Below, in pieces: positions 26,272 through 37,856 of a stretch of 64,000 nt of DNA. The notes under the pieces are model-generated. The model did not search any database, was not told the DNA's origin, and saw only the letters and a program-made list of their open reading frames with translations. Position numbers and translations under genes: made by a program. Where the stretch lies: the NCBI GenBank assembly GCA_003254925.1, contig QANZ01052150.1, positions 1 through 64,000 of the forward strand, read 5' to 3'. The number at the start of each line of letters is the position of its first letter. Position 1 is the stretch's first letter. This DNA comes from Chamaecrista fasciculata (taxonomy: Eukaryota > Streptophyta > Magnoliopsida > Fabales > Fabaceae).

Positions 26272-28198
26272 TGTTGGGAAATCACAGAGCGTGCGCAGCG
26301 GAAAATTTTTTAAAAAACTAAAATTAATAAACAATAAACGACACTCATATGATTTCCTGCCAGGATCCGCTATATGAGTTTATACTAGGAAACGAAAAGT
26401 GATTTACCATAAACAATCGGTAGCTTTTGAACTTTGTGATTCAGAGAGGTCCACTCCGAGTGTCCTTCCTCTGCCGGTGATCCACACGAACAGTTTGGCA
26501 GATGCCCAGGTGCTAGCCTCCTTCACTTCTTCCCAAGTGAATACTAGAACCGAATCTACAAATCTCGATTGTTTAAGAACAATTCTTGAACAACAAGAAC
26601 AAGTGGCGCCTAACTTCAAGAACTCTTCTTGAAGAAATCAAAACTAAAAGTCAAGAGATGAACACCTTCACAATTCGCCCAAGCCTAAAACTTTTTGGTT
26701 TTTGGTCGAATTCACTCTCTCTCCTTTTCTCTCTCACAAAATCAGCCCAAACCCTAAACTCTTTAGGTTAAGTCGATTTTTGCACACACAAGATGAGTGA
26801 GTTGAACTCTTCTCCTCTCTCTCTAGGGTTAGACGAATTCTTAGTCACACTAAAAATATATCTCCCACTTAGTCGACTTACGTGAGCATATATATATATA
26901 TAATTTTCATTAGGGTTAGAGAATCACATTCCCTAACTCATGAAATTCGGGAATTATAATAAAGAAAATAGGGATTCCAACTCTTGATTATAATATTACA
27001 CTAATATTATAATTCAAAACTAAAAGGAAATTTAAATTTAAATTTCAAGATCAAATATTGAAACTAAATCTTGAATTCCCAATCCCCATTGGTCAAGAGG
27101 ATTTGAATTCCTAATTAAAATATTACATTGATATCTTAATTTGAAATTCAAGATGCAATCTTGAAAACCAAGATGCAAGATCAAATCTTGACCCTTGGAT
27201 CCAAGTCATGCGCTCCTTAACCCAATTTAAAGAATTTAATAAATAAAATAACAACCTAACTTTTAGGAAGTTATATTATCTTATTAATATCTTTAACAAA
27301 TTGAATTAAAATATTACCCTAATATCTTTAATTCAAATTTGAATCCTGTATTCAAATTCCCTAATAATATTGAATTAAAATATTACCTTAATATCTTTAA
27401 TTCAAACTTGAATCTTGAAATCAAAATCAAATCTTCAATTCAAATTCAAATCTTGAATCTAATTAACAAAAAATTTTTATTAATAAAATTCAAGAGATAT
27501 GAGGCGCCACTCTCACTCCTTATTATCCTAATATTAGTGAATTTAATAAATCAATAATCTCCTAACTTTTAGGAAGCTTATATAATTTATTATTCCCTAA
27601 TATTTTAAACAAGAATCTAATTGTAAATAGATTAATCCCATTAACTATTTAACAATTAATATATTTAAACTTGTCCAACAAATTTAAATATCACAAACGT
27701 AGATATTTATTTAAGACAAGATTTNNNNNNNNNNNNNNNNNNNNNNNNNNNNNNNNNNNNNNNNNNNNNNNNNNNNNNNNNNNNNNNNNNNNNNNNNNNN
27801 NNNNNNNNNNNNNNNNNNNNNNNNNNNNNNNNNNNNNNNNNNNNNNNNNNNNNNNNTCTTGGTCAACCACATTCCTCAGCACGACAATCAACCAAACCCG
27901 TACCTAGCCTGTATGGCTACCCTGCTACGGGCAACGTTGGACTAGGCCAAAGTTCGACAACTACAACGCCGGAATAGTCAAGACCTCAGGTCTAAGGGCA
28001 TCGTGACAGGTGTACAGGAGAGGCTAGCTCATGACTAAAACCCATGCAGAACTCTCCGGGTCGGTCTAGCAACTTGTAACCCGTTACATAATTGCACCAT
28101 GACTCTCGTAAAGCATTTAGTGCATGTATCTCCATACACCGAGGTCATGCTGGTCTTGGTTTATTCTCGCTCCCACGAAAACAATCGACTAGGGACAA
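26272..28198. mobile_element. LTR-retrotransposon-like sequence containing an assembly gap
   Basis: The left end, TGTTGGGAAATCACAGAGC, followed by gtgcgcagcggaa, is the kind of start found on plant LTRs, and a candidate right end (gggaca) occurs near 28197. The inner part has two compositions: AT-rich direct words such as 'aatattaccttaatatctttaattcaa' at 27000-27650, and GC-richer unique sequence at 27857-28200. A 132-base N run separates them. I find no protease, integrase or reverse transcriptase motif and no matching target duplication. It could be a solo LTR or a non-autonomous element; the boundaries are uncertain. Confidence 0.5.
27725..27856. other. Assembly gap (132 N)
   Basis: A continuous run of N. 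ORFs called across it, such as 27671-27907 and 27691-27891, are meaningless. Confidence 0.99.
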
Positions 28199-28700
28199 TT
28201 TTAGATTAAAATATTAAAATTTTAAATTAGAAAACGTGACTTTAACTTAACTGCTCCGGATTCTAATAGTGTTAATTAACAGTAAAATTAATGTTGAAAA
28301 AAAAATTTTGTAAGCATCCTAAAATTTTTATAAAATTATTTTGAAATTATTCAATTTTTTTGATACATATAAAAAATTATTATTATTAGTTTAACCCAAC
28401 TAATAAGTAATGTAATAACATTTCATTTTCATTGTTGAGTCAGTACTCGGTCCATTCGTCATTGCATGCGTGTTCTGTTTATGTGGCACTGCTTGCTTTT
28501 CAAATTTCACGTAAGTATCATCCCAAACCCCAAAACGCACCCACTTGTGTCAAAACTCATCAATAACACACAAAACAAATTAAGGTTTTGCTTATTTTGT
28601 ACAATATATATATATATATATATAAAATAGGCAGCTTCTTTCCATTGGATACCCAACAAAACGTTAAGGTTTTGCTATAAAAGAATTCCAATTTCCAACC
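28199..28700. other. Intergenic DNA, no gene seen
   Basis: AT-rich sequence with a (TA)n run near 28606-28624. The ORF 28560-28760 has no recognisable family. Confidence 0.5.
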
Positions 28701-28706
28701 ATGCTT

Positions 28707-29652
28707 TTTAATTTTGGTCAAAATGTACTTTTGGTCCCATTTTTCTTGTTCAGATCTCAATTTGGTCTTGTATTTTTTTTGTTGTACTTATAGTCCTATA
28801 TTTTTTTTATTAAGTCTTAATTTGGTCCTGTGTTACAGTTTTGGTCCAATATATTTGAATCAAGTTGTAGAATTAGTCAAATATCTTTTGATCAAATTGC
28901 AAAATTCGTCTCATGACTTTATAAAGATTTCCACATTATAATACTAACAGTGAAACTTTTTGTAAAGATATGAGATGAAATCTGCAACAAAAAAAGATGA
29001 TCAAAGGTTCATTTTGGTCCTAAATGTATGCCCTAATGTTTATTTTGGTCCATTATGTTTCAAAATGTTCAAATTGGTCCTAAATGTTGGTAAAATGTTT
29101 CATTTTGGTCCCAAACTATTGAATTTGGTCATATTTCTCTCGTCTCTAATTTCAATGTCAAAGTACTTATTAAGAAGAACTCGTACCTCTGAATTCGTCA
29201 CATTCGAATTTGAAATGAGAGAGATATAATCAACTTTGCTTATTTGACCATAGAACAAAAGGTATACTTTGAGGACCGATTTGACGTCATTTGCTGATGG
29301 CCCCAATTAGATAGAGAAAGTACTCTCCGAGAACAATAGGTAGCTCTAAAATCGTCATGTTTGAACTTGAAACAAGCCATATTCAATAGTTGGGACCAAA
29401 ATGAAACATTTTACAAACATTTAAGACCAATTTGAATATTTTGAAACATAATGGACCAAAATGAACATTAAGGCATACATTTAGGACCAAATTGATCATT
29501 TAACCAAAAAAGATATAAGATCATATGAGACCAATTATGCATCTAACAAAAAAATATAGGACCAGAAATGTAACAAAAAAGTTATGAGATTAAATTGAGA
29601 CCTAATCAAAATATGAGACAAAAAATATACTTTGTGGCCTTTAATTTTTATT
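28707..29652. mobile_element. Large nested inverted-repeat element
   Basis: The outer arms (about 28707-28870 and 29510-29652) mirror each other through words such as 'tttaattttggtcaaaatg', 'ctcaatttggtc' and their complements. Inside lies a second inverted-repeat element at about 28985-29515. The arms of the inner element read ttcattttggtcctaaatg on the left and catttaggaccaa on the right. The core (29130-29330) is unpaired and corresponds, reverse-complemented, to the core of the element at 57605-58128. ORFs in this interval come from the repeat. Confidence 0.75.
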
Positions 29653-30359
29653 TACTTATTTCTCTTTTAACAATAAAACCTAAAAAAAACATCAAATCAA
29701 ATTTCTATATATAATCGTTTTAGAAATGGCCAAAGTATTGAACGACGATAAGTTACGCCCTATTTCCGTAATCCGTACAAATGTACGGTTAATGTATCTG
29801 ACAATTTTTTGTTGTTACAATTTTTATCGACGTCCGCGTCATACTGTCCCGTACCTCATCAATGACAGAAATAAATAAATAAACAATACTAATAATAATC
29901 TGAATTAAATATGTTTGTTGATAGAAAATGTTGATTACGTTTGCTGAGCCTCCGGCATGGATTCTGACTTTGATTTTTCTAATGAATCTCTTTTTCACCA
30001 ATAAATTAAAATATTTCAAATAGATCTATGATATTTAACATTTCCTTTCGTTAATAAATTTTTACTTTCTTTTTTTTTTCTAAAATTTTAAAATGAAAGA
30101 AAAAGAGGTAGTAGAATGAAAGTCCAACTTTTCAATCTTTCTAAATTATCCGTGTTTCATTTTTTATATAATTTTATAAATTAATAGATAAATTGAGTTG
30201 TAATATTTATAGGTTGAATATTTAAATTGATTTTATAAGATACTTTTATTTTAGTTTAAAATATTTTAGATATTTTAAATTGGTCATATATATATGTAAT
30301 TTTATTTTAAATCGGTTCTGTTGACGTTAAGTTTTGTAAAATAAAAACGTGACATTTTG
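29653..30359. other. Intergenic DNA, no gene seen
   Basis: AT-rich with no recognisable coding or repeat structure. The ORF at 29789-30019 has no family I know. Its right end contains the left target duplication of the adjoining SINE. Confidence 0.45.
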
Positions 30360-30572
30360 TCAATAAATGTTGGTCCAATTGATGAGGAGTTGACTCATAA
30401 TTCATCAAGTCGTGAGTTCGATTCTCTCTGCCAATGTGAAATCTTTATTGGTAAGTGATCTGTAAGTATCTCTGTAAGCACTTATAGAACCTGGAAGCAT
30501 GCACCAGCCTCGGCGAGCTCCCAAAACTTAACTCATCTAAAATTTTTCTTATATATTTATTAAAAAAAAAAG
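30360..30572 (+). mobile_element. SINE, tRNA-derived, copy 1
   Basis: The head resembles a tRNA promoter: an A-box-like tggtccaattgatgagg and a B-box-like gttcgattctct. The body (taagtgatctgtaagtatctctgtaagc, shown here only in part, then agaacctggaagcatgc) is shared with copies at 42433 and 54182. It ends in an A-rich tail. The flanks acgtgacattttg (30347-30359) and acatggcattttg (30573-30585) form a 13-bp target duplication with two mismatches. Confidence 0.85.
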
Positions 30573-30585
30573 ACATGGCATTTTG

Positions 30586-31215
30586 ATTTATGAAACATTT
30601 TTCTATCTCATTTGAGCCACATTTTTATTATTCTTTCTAATCTCTAGCCTCATTCTTCTTGTTCTTCTTTAGTTTGTGGTTTTTCTTTGGTACAATAGTT
30701 TGTGGTTTTCTCTTGCACTATATATGTTTGTGTGAATACTACTATATATATACTAGTATGTTGTATGCGTGTGTGTTGAATTTGTGGAAATCTATTATTA
30801 TATTGAACTAATAATTCGATTGTGGTTCACTTATTTGTGAGGTGATAAATGGGAATGAGTTGAGTGTCATACTGTCATATGTCTTTGCACCTTACAAAAA
30901 ATTTAATTTGCCTTACCAAATAATTTAACCGATGTGACTATGTGAGTCTATCCAATTGATCGATCAGGTGGTTTGTTGACAACTCTATGAAAAAGAAACT
31001 TATTGTGACACCTTTAATAAATTAATTTTTATATATTTTTAATATTTGATAAGAATAATAATAATCTGTTGATAGTAATAATTAAGCTAAATCTTATAAA
31101 TAGTTAATGGAAAATTTGGAAAGAATACAAAGTAAATGAATTAATATTCAGGATTTTTATATTAATCAATCTTTATTTTTTGTTAGAATTTATAAAATCT
31201 TACACGTTAAAATAT
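30586..31215. other. Intergenic DNA, no gene seen
   Basis: T-rich and AT-rich sequence. I see no gene and no clear repeat end here. Confidence 0.45.
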
Positions 31216-31662
31216 TAAAGAATCTCATAGCTAATGAGAGAGTCAATGATACGAATGGCAGTCAGGATGATGTGGGAGCTGAGGTGCAACCTGCTGATGT
31301 GGAGCCTGGAAATACACCTGGAGCAGTTCGAAGGAGTTCGCGTAGCAGTCACGCGCCTGTGAAGTTCGGTGATTACTATTTGGGTTAGAGCATGCATTTC
31401 ATGAGTTGGTTAGGACAGCTGGATAGTTTGTTGTTTGCATTCAGAGTCTGTTATGAGATTTCAATTGAGTATAAGTAGGAATAAGGTAGAGAATTAGGGA
31501 TATGATTGTTGATGTAAAGTCTCAGGACTTGGAGTTCATCCCGACTCGAAGAGGGACTCTTTGGTGTATATTTCCCTTTGCCTTTGGGAATTTGATACCC
31601 ATTCCTCCATAACCATTACTTTCTCTGCTTGCCATTTTCTGTGTTTCTTCCTGTTCTTAACA
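31216..31662 (+). mobile_element. Probable Ty1/copia remnant: polyprotein scrap and LTR-like end
   Basis: A plus-strand reading frame up to the stop at 31387-31389 contains VRRSSRSSHAPVKFGDYYL. This resembles the linker of Ty1/copia polyproteins (basic RRS-R followed by a P-x-F/Y-x-D-Y motif). Downstream, 31450-31660 begins TGTTATGAG and ends cttcctgttcttaaca, followed by normal intergenic DNA. That composition and ending is typical of a copia LTR. No reverse transcriptase or integrase core remains, and I see no clear target duplication. Confidence 0.5.
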
Positions 31663-32232
31663 GTCAACTAATAAGGGGTTGAAGACTAATGACTAATGAG
31701 GTGTGATTGTGTGAATATGAATATTATAAACATAAATATAGTTGTCGTCGTTGCATGGCCAGCATAGCAAATAGCAATAGGCAAAATACAATTGAATTTG
31801 AGTGTTGCTTACCAGAAATAAATGTGAGTGTTAATTTTTTTTATTTTTTTTTTAAAGAATCCTTTTGTTCATCAAATATTCAAATACATTTATGCGTTAG
31901 AAAAAATATAAAGAAAAAAATTCCATTTATAATTGTGTCAATCAGCGTCTCAGCATCGCGTACCTTAGTTGTTCCCTTATACGCTTCCAAGTTCCAACCG
32001 CATCCTTTATGGTTGAAACTTGAAAATAACGTTGTAAACATAATTTTTTTTATATGTATATTTTTATTAGATTTATCATTTTCCAAAATATATATTTATC
32101 GTTTTTTTTCTGTTAATAAAGCTTTCGAAAATTCAAATTGAATTAGTCAAGTAAATATATATAAGTTTGTTTATTCCAGATCCTTGATTATCTAATCAAA
32201 ATTTTATCGATATACATATATTTAAAATAAAA
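31663..32232. other. AT-rich intergenic DNA next to the Helitron end
   Basis: No gene is supported. The ORFs at 31707-32141 and 31880-32086 have no recognisable domain and overlap on opposite strands. The Helitron terminus adjoins at 32233. Confidence 0.45.
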
Positions 32233-32242
32233 CTAGTATGAG

Positions 32243-32262
32243 ACCCGTGCGTTTGCACGGGT
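32243..32262 (-). terminator. 3' hairpin of the Helitron
   Basis: Perfect 8-bp stem with loop GTTT/AAAC, followed after six bases by CTAG. In Helitrons such a hairpin marks where rolling-circle transfer stops. It is not a transcription terminator. Confidence 0.85.
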
Positions 32263-33475
32263 TTTTTATTTGTAGACGCACATAACTAAATGGACATTTG
32301 GCACCTATTTTTGTCAATTTATACAAATGTGAATCATCAAAATCTAATTTGTAGATTAGTTGATGAGGTAATGAGAAGCTATTAATTTTCCCAAAATCAA
32401 CAATATTGCCAAGGAATTATAAGCCCGTAAGTAAATTATTCATTGTGCACAAAATCATAGATAATCATTCCTGGTTGGAAATTGAGATATAAAAACAAAA
32501 AGGCTGTCAATATTTGAGTGACAACCCATAGATAAGAGTGAGATATAAATACACATTATTCTTTATTGGAAATCATAGATAAAAATCATAGATAATCATT
32601 CCTTATTGGAAATTTTGATATAAATTCAAAAAGACTGGCAATATTTGAGATATAAATACAAAAAGACTGTCAATATCTCAATTTCCCAAAAACCATAGAT
32701 GTGCCAAACTGTTGCCACTGGTACAATGAACAATCTTGATTTCTGACAAAATGTGTCATAGTCAGCAATTTGAGGTTCCTCTTTGACCCTGAACAAAAAG
32801 CTAATGTTATATAAGGTTTCTGTATTGCTAAATAAAGTAATAGTCACTCGTTGAAGGAATAACACAGTGCATATATCATTCATATTAGGCATGCAAGCAT
32901 ACAAAATCAAGCTTTCAGCACTAATGCTTTTCCTTTTCTATCAATTCAAACAAAGCAATCACTTCAAACTTTGAGAATTATCAGGATAATAAATTTTCAT
33001 AACTTATTTCCTCCATATTTGTGGCATAGCATACAAAATAATGCATTGGCCAAAAGAGTTTTCAAAATTTTACTTCTCAACTCAAGAGTAAGCACTTGAG
33101 GCAAGTTCTCATTCAGATTTATCAGTGAATCGTGCAAGCCAAACTACACTATTTTCTAGCAAAAAAGAAAGGAGTCCCAATTAAAACTTGAAGGTGAAAA
33201 GAATATGAAGTTAAACCAATTTGTGATGGTGACTGTTTGGTTATATTATATGTCATAAGCCTAGCATTCAAAATTCAGAAGCAACAGAAGTAGGAAAACT
33301 ACATAGAGCAAGTATAAAATAGAACAAAGTGACATTTGCCTAAAGCCCTTTGGAATATATGTATTGTCCCTTTAATCTTCCTGTTGTNTAGCGACCACCA
33401 ATGAGGCTTTGTCAAGCACAAAATAGACTCCAGCTACTGAACGGTGGTGACATTGGCAAGGGGCTAATGGAATTC

Positions 33476-33822
33476 AAGGACTTGTATTAAATTTCAGCAG
33501 AGCCACAAAAATCAATCAGTAAGGCAAAACTGGTACAGTTCTGTATGTGTAAACAGCAGACTTCATTAACAACATATGACAAAGCAAGAGGTGGATGACA
33601 GACTAATATCTGAGTTTTAAGAATAATTTCATATGACAAAGTTGTGGCTTGACTCTTTCCTTGAGCTTTCTTCTTTCTTTATCAATGGAAGTTTCATCAC
33701 GGGCTTACAAAGCTCTTTCTAAACTGAAAATACATGCGCTTTTTCCCCATTAAATATTACAAAGTAAAAATTCAAGGACTTGCATTAAATTTCAGCAGAG
33801 CCACAAAAATCAATCAGTTATT
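33476..33822. repeat. Direct repeat of about 47 bp inside the Helitron
   Basis: The sequence caaggacttgtattaaattt...caatcagt at 33476-33522 recurs with one or two changes at 33774-33820. The copies are 298 bp apart. Parts of the spacer (agaataatttcata) also recur, so a longer, older duplication is likely. Confidence 0.75.
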
Positions 33823-34289
33823 TTCAGCAAAGGCATCAGCTACTAAAGAGCAAATTTCAGTCAAGAAAGCAGCACATTATACAGCAAGTTTCAGCTATAA
33901 CCGAAAGAATAATTTCATAGTATCAAAAGGCATAGAAGGGCACATATATATAGCAAGTCTGAACAGAATCTTAATAAAGTAATGCTCATTGAATAATGCT
34001 CAGCATCCCTCTTCAAGGCAGCCATTTCAACTCTCATTTTCTGTACTCAGCCTGAAGCCAAATATATAATGAAAGAAAGCAAACAAAATTTGACATATAA
34101 GGTGGGGATACTATTATCTTAAAAAAATCAAATGAATTCTGCCTATGAGTAAACATGAAAATCAGATGAATTCTGCCTAATTTTTTTGTGTATCCTGCAA
34201 ATGAGAAAAGCAAGCTTCTTGATTGAGGTGGCTAAGAGACATGGGAATTGACAAAGAAAAAGGTTGAGTTGCTCTTACCCAAAATGAAT

Positions 34290-34445
34290 TTAATGGAACT
34301 CGTCATGGAAATCATATTCATCTTCTTCATCACTGAAGATAGCACTATAAAATACATATGGGTTCTCAATTATCTCAGCCACCTTCAGATAATTTTGAGT
34401 AATCCAAAAGAGCCTTGCTCTCAACAAAGTTTCTCATCACCTGCT
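34290..34445 (-). pseudogene. Captured gene fragment: 3' end of an unidentified plant gene
   Basis: On the minus strand a reading frame gives VMRNFVESKALLDYSKLSE. After a single-base shift near 34383 it continues VAEIIENPYVFYSAIFSDEE and ends with an acidic DEYDFHDEF tail and a stop at 34290-34292. Such acidic, aromatic C-termini occur in real proteins and the codons look natural, but I cannot name the parent. The one-base shift, or an unseen tiny intron, suggests it is broken. It lies inside the Helitron in the element's own orientation, as captured fragments do. Confidence 0.5.
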
Positions 34446-35253
34446 GACAAAACCCAGAATTCAGATCCCGAATGACATCTAGAAGCCATAGTAAATCAAA
34501 GAACAACAAAGAACCCACTTGTGGATTACATCCAATTTCATTATCAATGATTAGCATTTAACAGCGACATTGTATATAATGCAAACTTCAAGAGGCTGAT
34601 AAACTTGGTCCCTTCTCTAAAGGACCCACTTGTGTGATCATTGACTTTTAAAACTAAGACCTTGCCAGTTTTGAGAAAGTGAAGATAAGAGAAAATATGG
34701 TGAAAGTAACGAAAATAAAATGCAGGTTGCACATACCCCAACACTTACAATTAAGCAAACCACAAAATCAGAATAAACGTTTAGTGAGCATAAATGCAAA
34801 CTCCATCAGTGTGATATAGTCAATTCTTCTTAGGTCCTTAGTAGTTTACTTTTTCACTTTTTATAGACTCATGGAAGACCAATACCTTACCTACCAAAAA
34901 TAAATTTAGGTAGTTTCTCTACATAATTGCAATACTCACAATTCAATAGAGAAGAAGATTTCTTCAGAGCCATGATACATTGACACTGATAAGATTGTGC
35001 TGGTGAAATTTGTACCAAACTTACAATCTAAGCACAAAATCCAACAATCTTTTATACCGTTTCAAGCACAAAAGTAGCCACCAAAGACAATCTGAGTTTC
35101 TACCCTGCTTCAATCCTCTGAAATCCATCCAAAATTAAAATTAGATAATAAATAGTCACAATGACAAATTTGCATATTTTTGTAGATGAATACATAAATA
35201 GAATTTACCCTTTAAGCATGAAACATTTTTTTTAAAAAAAAAACTACAAAATA

Positions 35254-35333
35254 AAAGCCTACATGTCTCTCAGCTTGCTCTCGTTGTGTTTGTAGGTCCC
35301 ATTGATTCTTCTCAGCCAAAGCATTAGCCTATT
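35254..35333 (-). pseudogene. Captured exon-like fragment, possible coiled coil
   Basis: Between an AG-like acceptor and a GT donor, the minus strand reads ANALAEKNQWDLQTQREQAE, continuing R-H. The heptad-like, charged character suggests coiled coil. The parent gene is not recognised. It sits between the other two fragments inside the Helitron. Confidence 0.35.
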
Positions 35334-35608
35334 ATAAAACACTATCAGTCACTTTTAGACAAAACAGTTATTAAAAATAGTTTCAGATCGCATAATAGTT
35401 GCAAAAAAAAAAAGGATCTTGTTTGTTGGATCTATAACTTCTCATGTATATAGCAAACTGCAATTTGTACCTTCTACTAACCTGAGTATCACAGATTTAT
35501 AGGGAGCAAGGCCATAACAATCTTTTGAATCTTTCATCCGAAAATCTGAATGCTCCATATATATAACATTGAGAGATTGGAAATAGAAAAGAAAAACATA
35601 ATCAAACC

Positions 35609-35680
35609 TGTAAATGGCTTTTGACTTCATCAATAACCTTCATAAGTTCTCTGATTTGCTTTGGGGTTGCAGCTGAAAGG
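35609..35680 (-). pseudogene. GARP (G2-like) DNA-binding domain fragment, HHO/HRS1-like
   Basis: The minus-strand frame reads AATPKQIRELMKVIDEVKSH, then L-Q, followed by GT at an exon-like end. PKQIREL-M-V and DEVKSHLQ are hallmarks of the GARP Myb-like domain of HRS1/HHO transcription factors. Intact members have a short Gly-Leu-Thr-Asn-type turn between the two halves. Here that turn is missing, a deletion of about four residues in the helix-turn-helix. The fragment ends exactly where GARP genes commonly have an intron (after SHLQ). It is therefore a captured, damaged exon, not a working gene. Confidence 0.7.
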
Positions 35681-37612
35681 TTGGTTAGACATTACTCTTG
35701 GGCAAGAGTAATGTAAGATGAATAGCAATTTAACCCAATTTAAGAGCATTTTGTACAACCCCCTTCCTCCCACCAAGTATTTAAAGCAGTTAATAGGCAG
35801 CAAAAGCATGCTATTCTATTTTCAACAAAGAATACTAAAAAAACTCTCTCACCANTATCTATGCCTATAACACAATGATCAAATTGACCAAAGGTAAAAT
35901 TTTAATACTTCTCTTCTATGATGACTATGGAGAACCATATAAATTAACTGGAAACATAAAGGAAAAAAAAAATTTCCTTAACTTCTACCTTTCTCATAGG
36001 AGCTTCTGCTTCGTCAACCTGGAAATAAAACATATAACGGCTGTTGGTTTATCCTCATCCCCAACTATCTCTAGCAACTTGTAAATATTTTAAAGAAAAT
36101 GACAAAAAAAATAATCAGGCCTGCATAAGGAAATAAATATCACATAAGTTATGTTAAATCCAAACTAACATCCTCTCTGTCAGCTTTCACATGAAATTTG
36201 TATTCATTAACACCATAAACAAAAATGAGGCTTAGAAAAGGACAAAGCTTAGCCTGAGTTCCTTAGTTACTTACCATCAGGCTTCCGATAAAGCATAACA
36301 TGCGAAGGACATTCTCAAAAGTGTTGATCATGATACTGAGTTGAAGGGAAAAAAATCACATGTGCTTTTACATGTTGTTAATGAAGCATCTCCAACCAAG
36401 CAATTAGGGGGCCCCAATTTATCCTGCCATTCATCAGCAAATTATTCCATCTTAAGACAATGAGCCAGATGCAATAGCTTTTCTGTCCTATAATAATCAT
36501 GTCAAAAAAAGAGAAGCTATATAATTAAATTTAAAATGGTTCATAAAGTGGTGGTAATTACATACATAGACATGCAATACATATTGTTAGAGTTCATGTA
36601 GTTCTTGCAGCAAATGTTTTAACCGACCAACACTTGAACACAAAAATATTCAGTTTCAGGCAAGGGAACTCAATAAAAGTTTCGGGCAAAACTACAAAAA
36701 GGTCCTCGAAGTTCTGTTAATTCAGAACTCTCCCTTTTTATGAAATATGTTTTGAACCAAGTCCCTTCCCAAATTACAAATCGGTCCCGACTGTTTATCA
36801 TCTTTGTCAAAATGGTCCTTCACTTTCCTCCTAACATGCCAGAGGACGACGGAGCAAACAGAAATCAATCAAAGTAGTAAAAAAAGCAACAAATCGACAT
36901 AAAAACACCAAAATCGCGCACAAAATCGGACCCTCACCCTTCGATTTCGCCGACGGTTTCTCACACTTTTTACTCTCAGTTTCGCATCTCTCCGCCTAGT
37001 ATTTGGCCGAAACAACCACACTCTACCGTCTCTCTTCCTCACAGATGAAATTGAAACGAAAAACCCCTCTTTTTTGTAGAAAAATCGAACGACCTATGGT
37101 TAAGAAACACAGAAGATAATACCTCGATCGCAGAAGATTCTTCGGAGGAGGAGAAAAATGACGGTGACGGTAGCTGTGTCCGACACGGCGAGGAAGATGG
37201 AGTTGAAGATGGCGCTAAGATTTGGGTTATGGATCTGTGTTTTTATGAGAGAAAAAATGAGGGAGAAAAGAAGAAATGAGAGAGAAAATCAGAGAAAACA
37301 AATGAGAAAACAAATGAGAGAGATGAGGAAAAGAGGATTGCAATGGAGGGAGAAGCAAACATGTGGGCTTTTTTTTTTGGAGCAAGGCTGAAGTTGATGA
37401 CAAATGGGAAGGCAACAGGTGGCAATTTCAAGTTTCAAATTTTGATGGTGCAAGGCTGATGTTGATGATAAAGGCGCCATTTTCGTGCTTATGGTGGAAG
37501 ATTAAATTTTAAAATTCAAAATGGGAATTGTAAAAGTAAATGGAATTGGCATCTGGCGGGAGAACAAAATTGAAAGTGAAATTTGCCATGTGTGATTAAG
37601 ATAGGAGGGACN

Positions 37613-37740
37613 CTGTGCGGAGCGAGGTAGTCGGGCGCCCCCTACTGGGTGGAGGGGGGCGCCCCTAACTGTGCGGAGCGAGGTAGTCGGGCGCCCCCTA
37701 CTGGGTGAAGGGGGGCGCCCCTAATTGTGCGGAGGGCACT
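37613..37740. repeat. GC-rich tandem repeat, 56-bp unit, in the Helitron 5' region
   Basis: Two tandem units start at 37613 and 37669 (ctgtgcggagcgaggtagtc in both), followed by a partial third. Each unit holds the inverted words gggcgcccc and ggggcgcccc. This is an island of very high GC in an AT-rich window and is bordered by an N at 37612, so the true copy number may be larger. Confidence 0.85.
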
Positions 37741-37856
37741 TGATTGGTTCGAGCGCGCTTTGCAGGGTGTGAAGGGGGGAAGAGGCCCGGTGCGAGGGCC
37801 GTTTAGGCGTACGCCCAANTGGCAGAGCAAAACCTTGTTTTTTTGAATAGTATAGA

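Larger units (their letters stand above)
32233..37856 (-). mobile_element. Non-autonomous Helitron, 5.6 kb
   Basis: Read on the minus strand, the element starts TCTATACTATTC after an A (37857) and ends in CTAG before a T (32232). This is the A-TC...CTRR-T arrangement of Helitrons, without target duplication. Six bases inside the 3' end is a perfect 8-bp stem (ACCCGTGC / GCACGGGT) with a 4-base loop at 32243-32262, the expected 3' hairpin. No Rep or helicase motifs are seen, so it would need an autonomous partner. It carries fragments that look like pieces of plant genes in the same orientation (see 34290-34445, 35254-35333 and 35609-35680) and a GC-rich 5' region with tandem repeats. Isolated N positions occur at 33388, 35855, 37612 and 37819. 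Confidence 0.85.

Noticed and set aside
27671-27907. ORFs spanning the N gap
   Set aside because: Most of the translated length is unknown bases.
32233-37856. A complete protein-coding gene made of the captured fragments
   Set aside because: The pieces do not join in a continuous frame, one has a base shift, one has a domain deletion, and they sit between Helitron ends.
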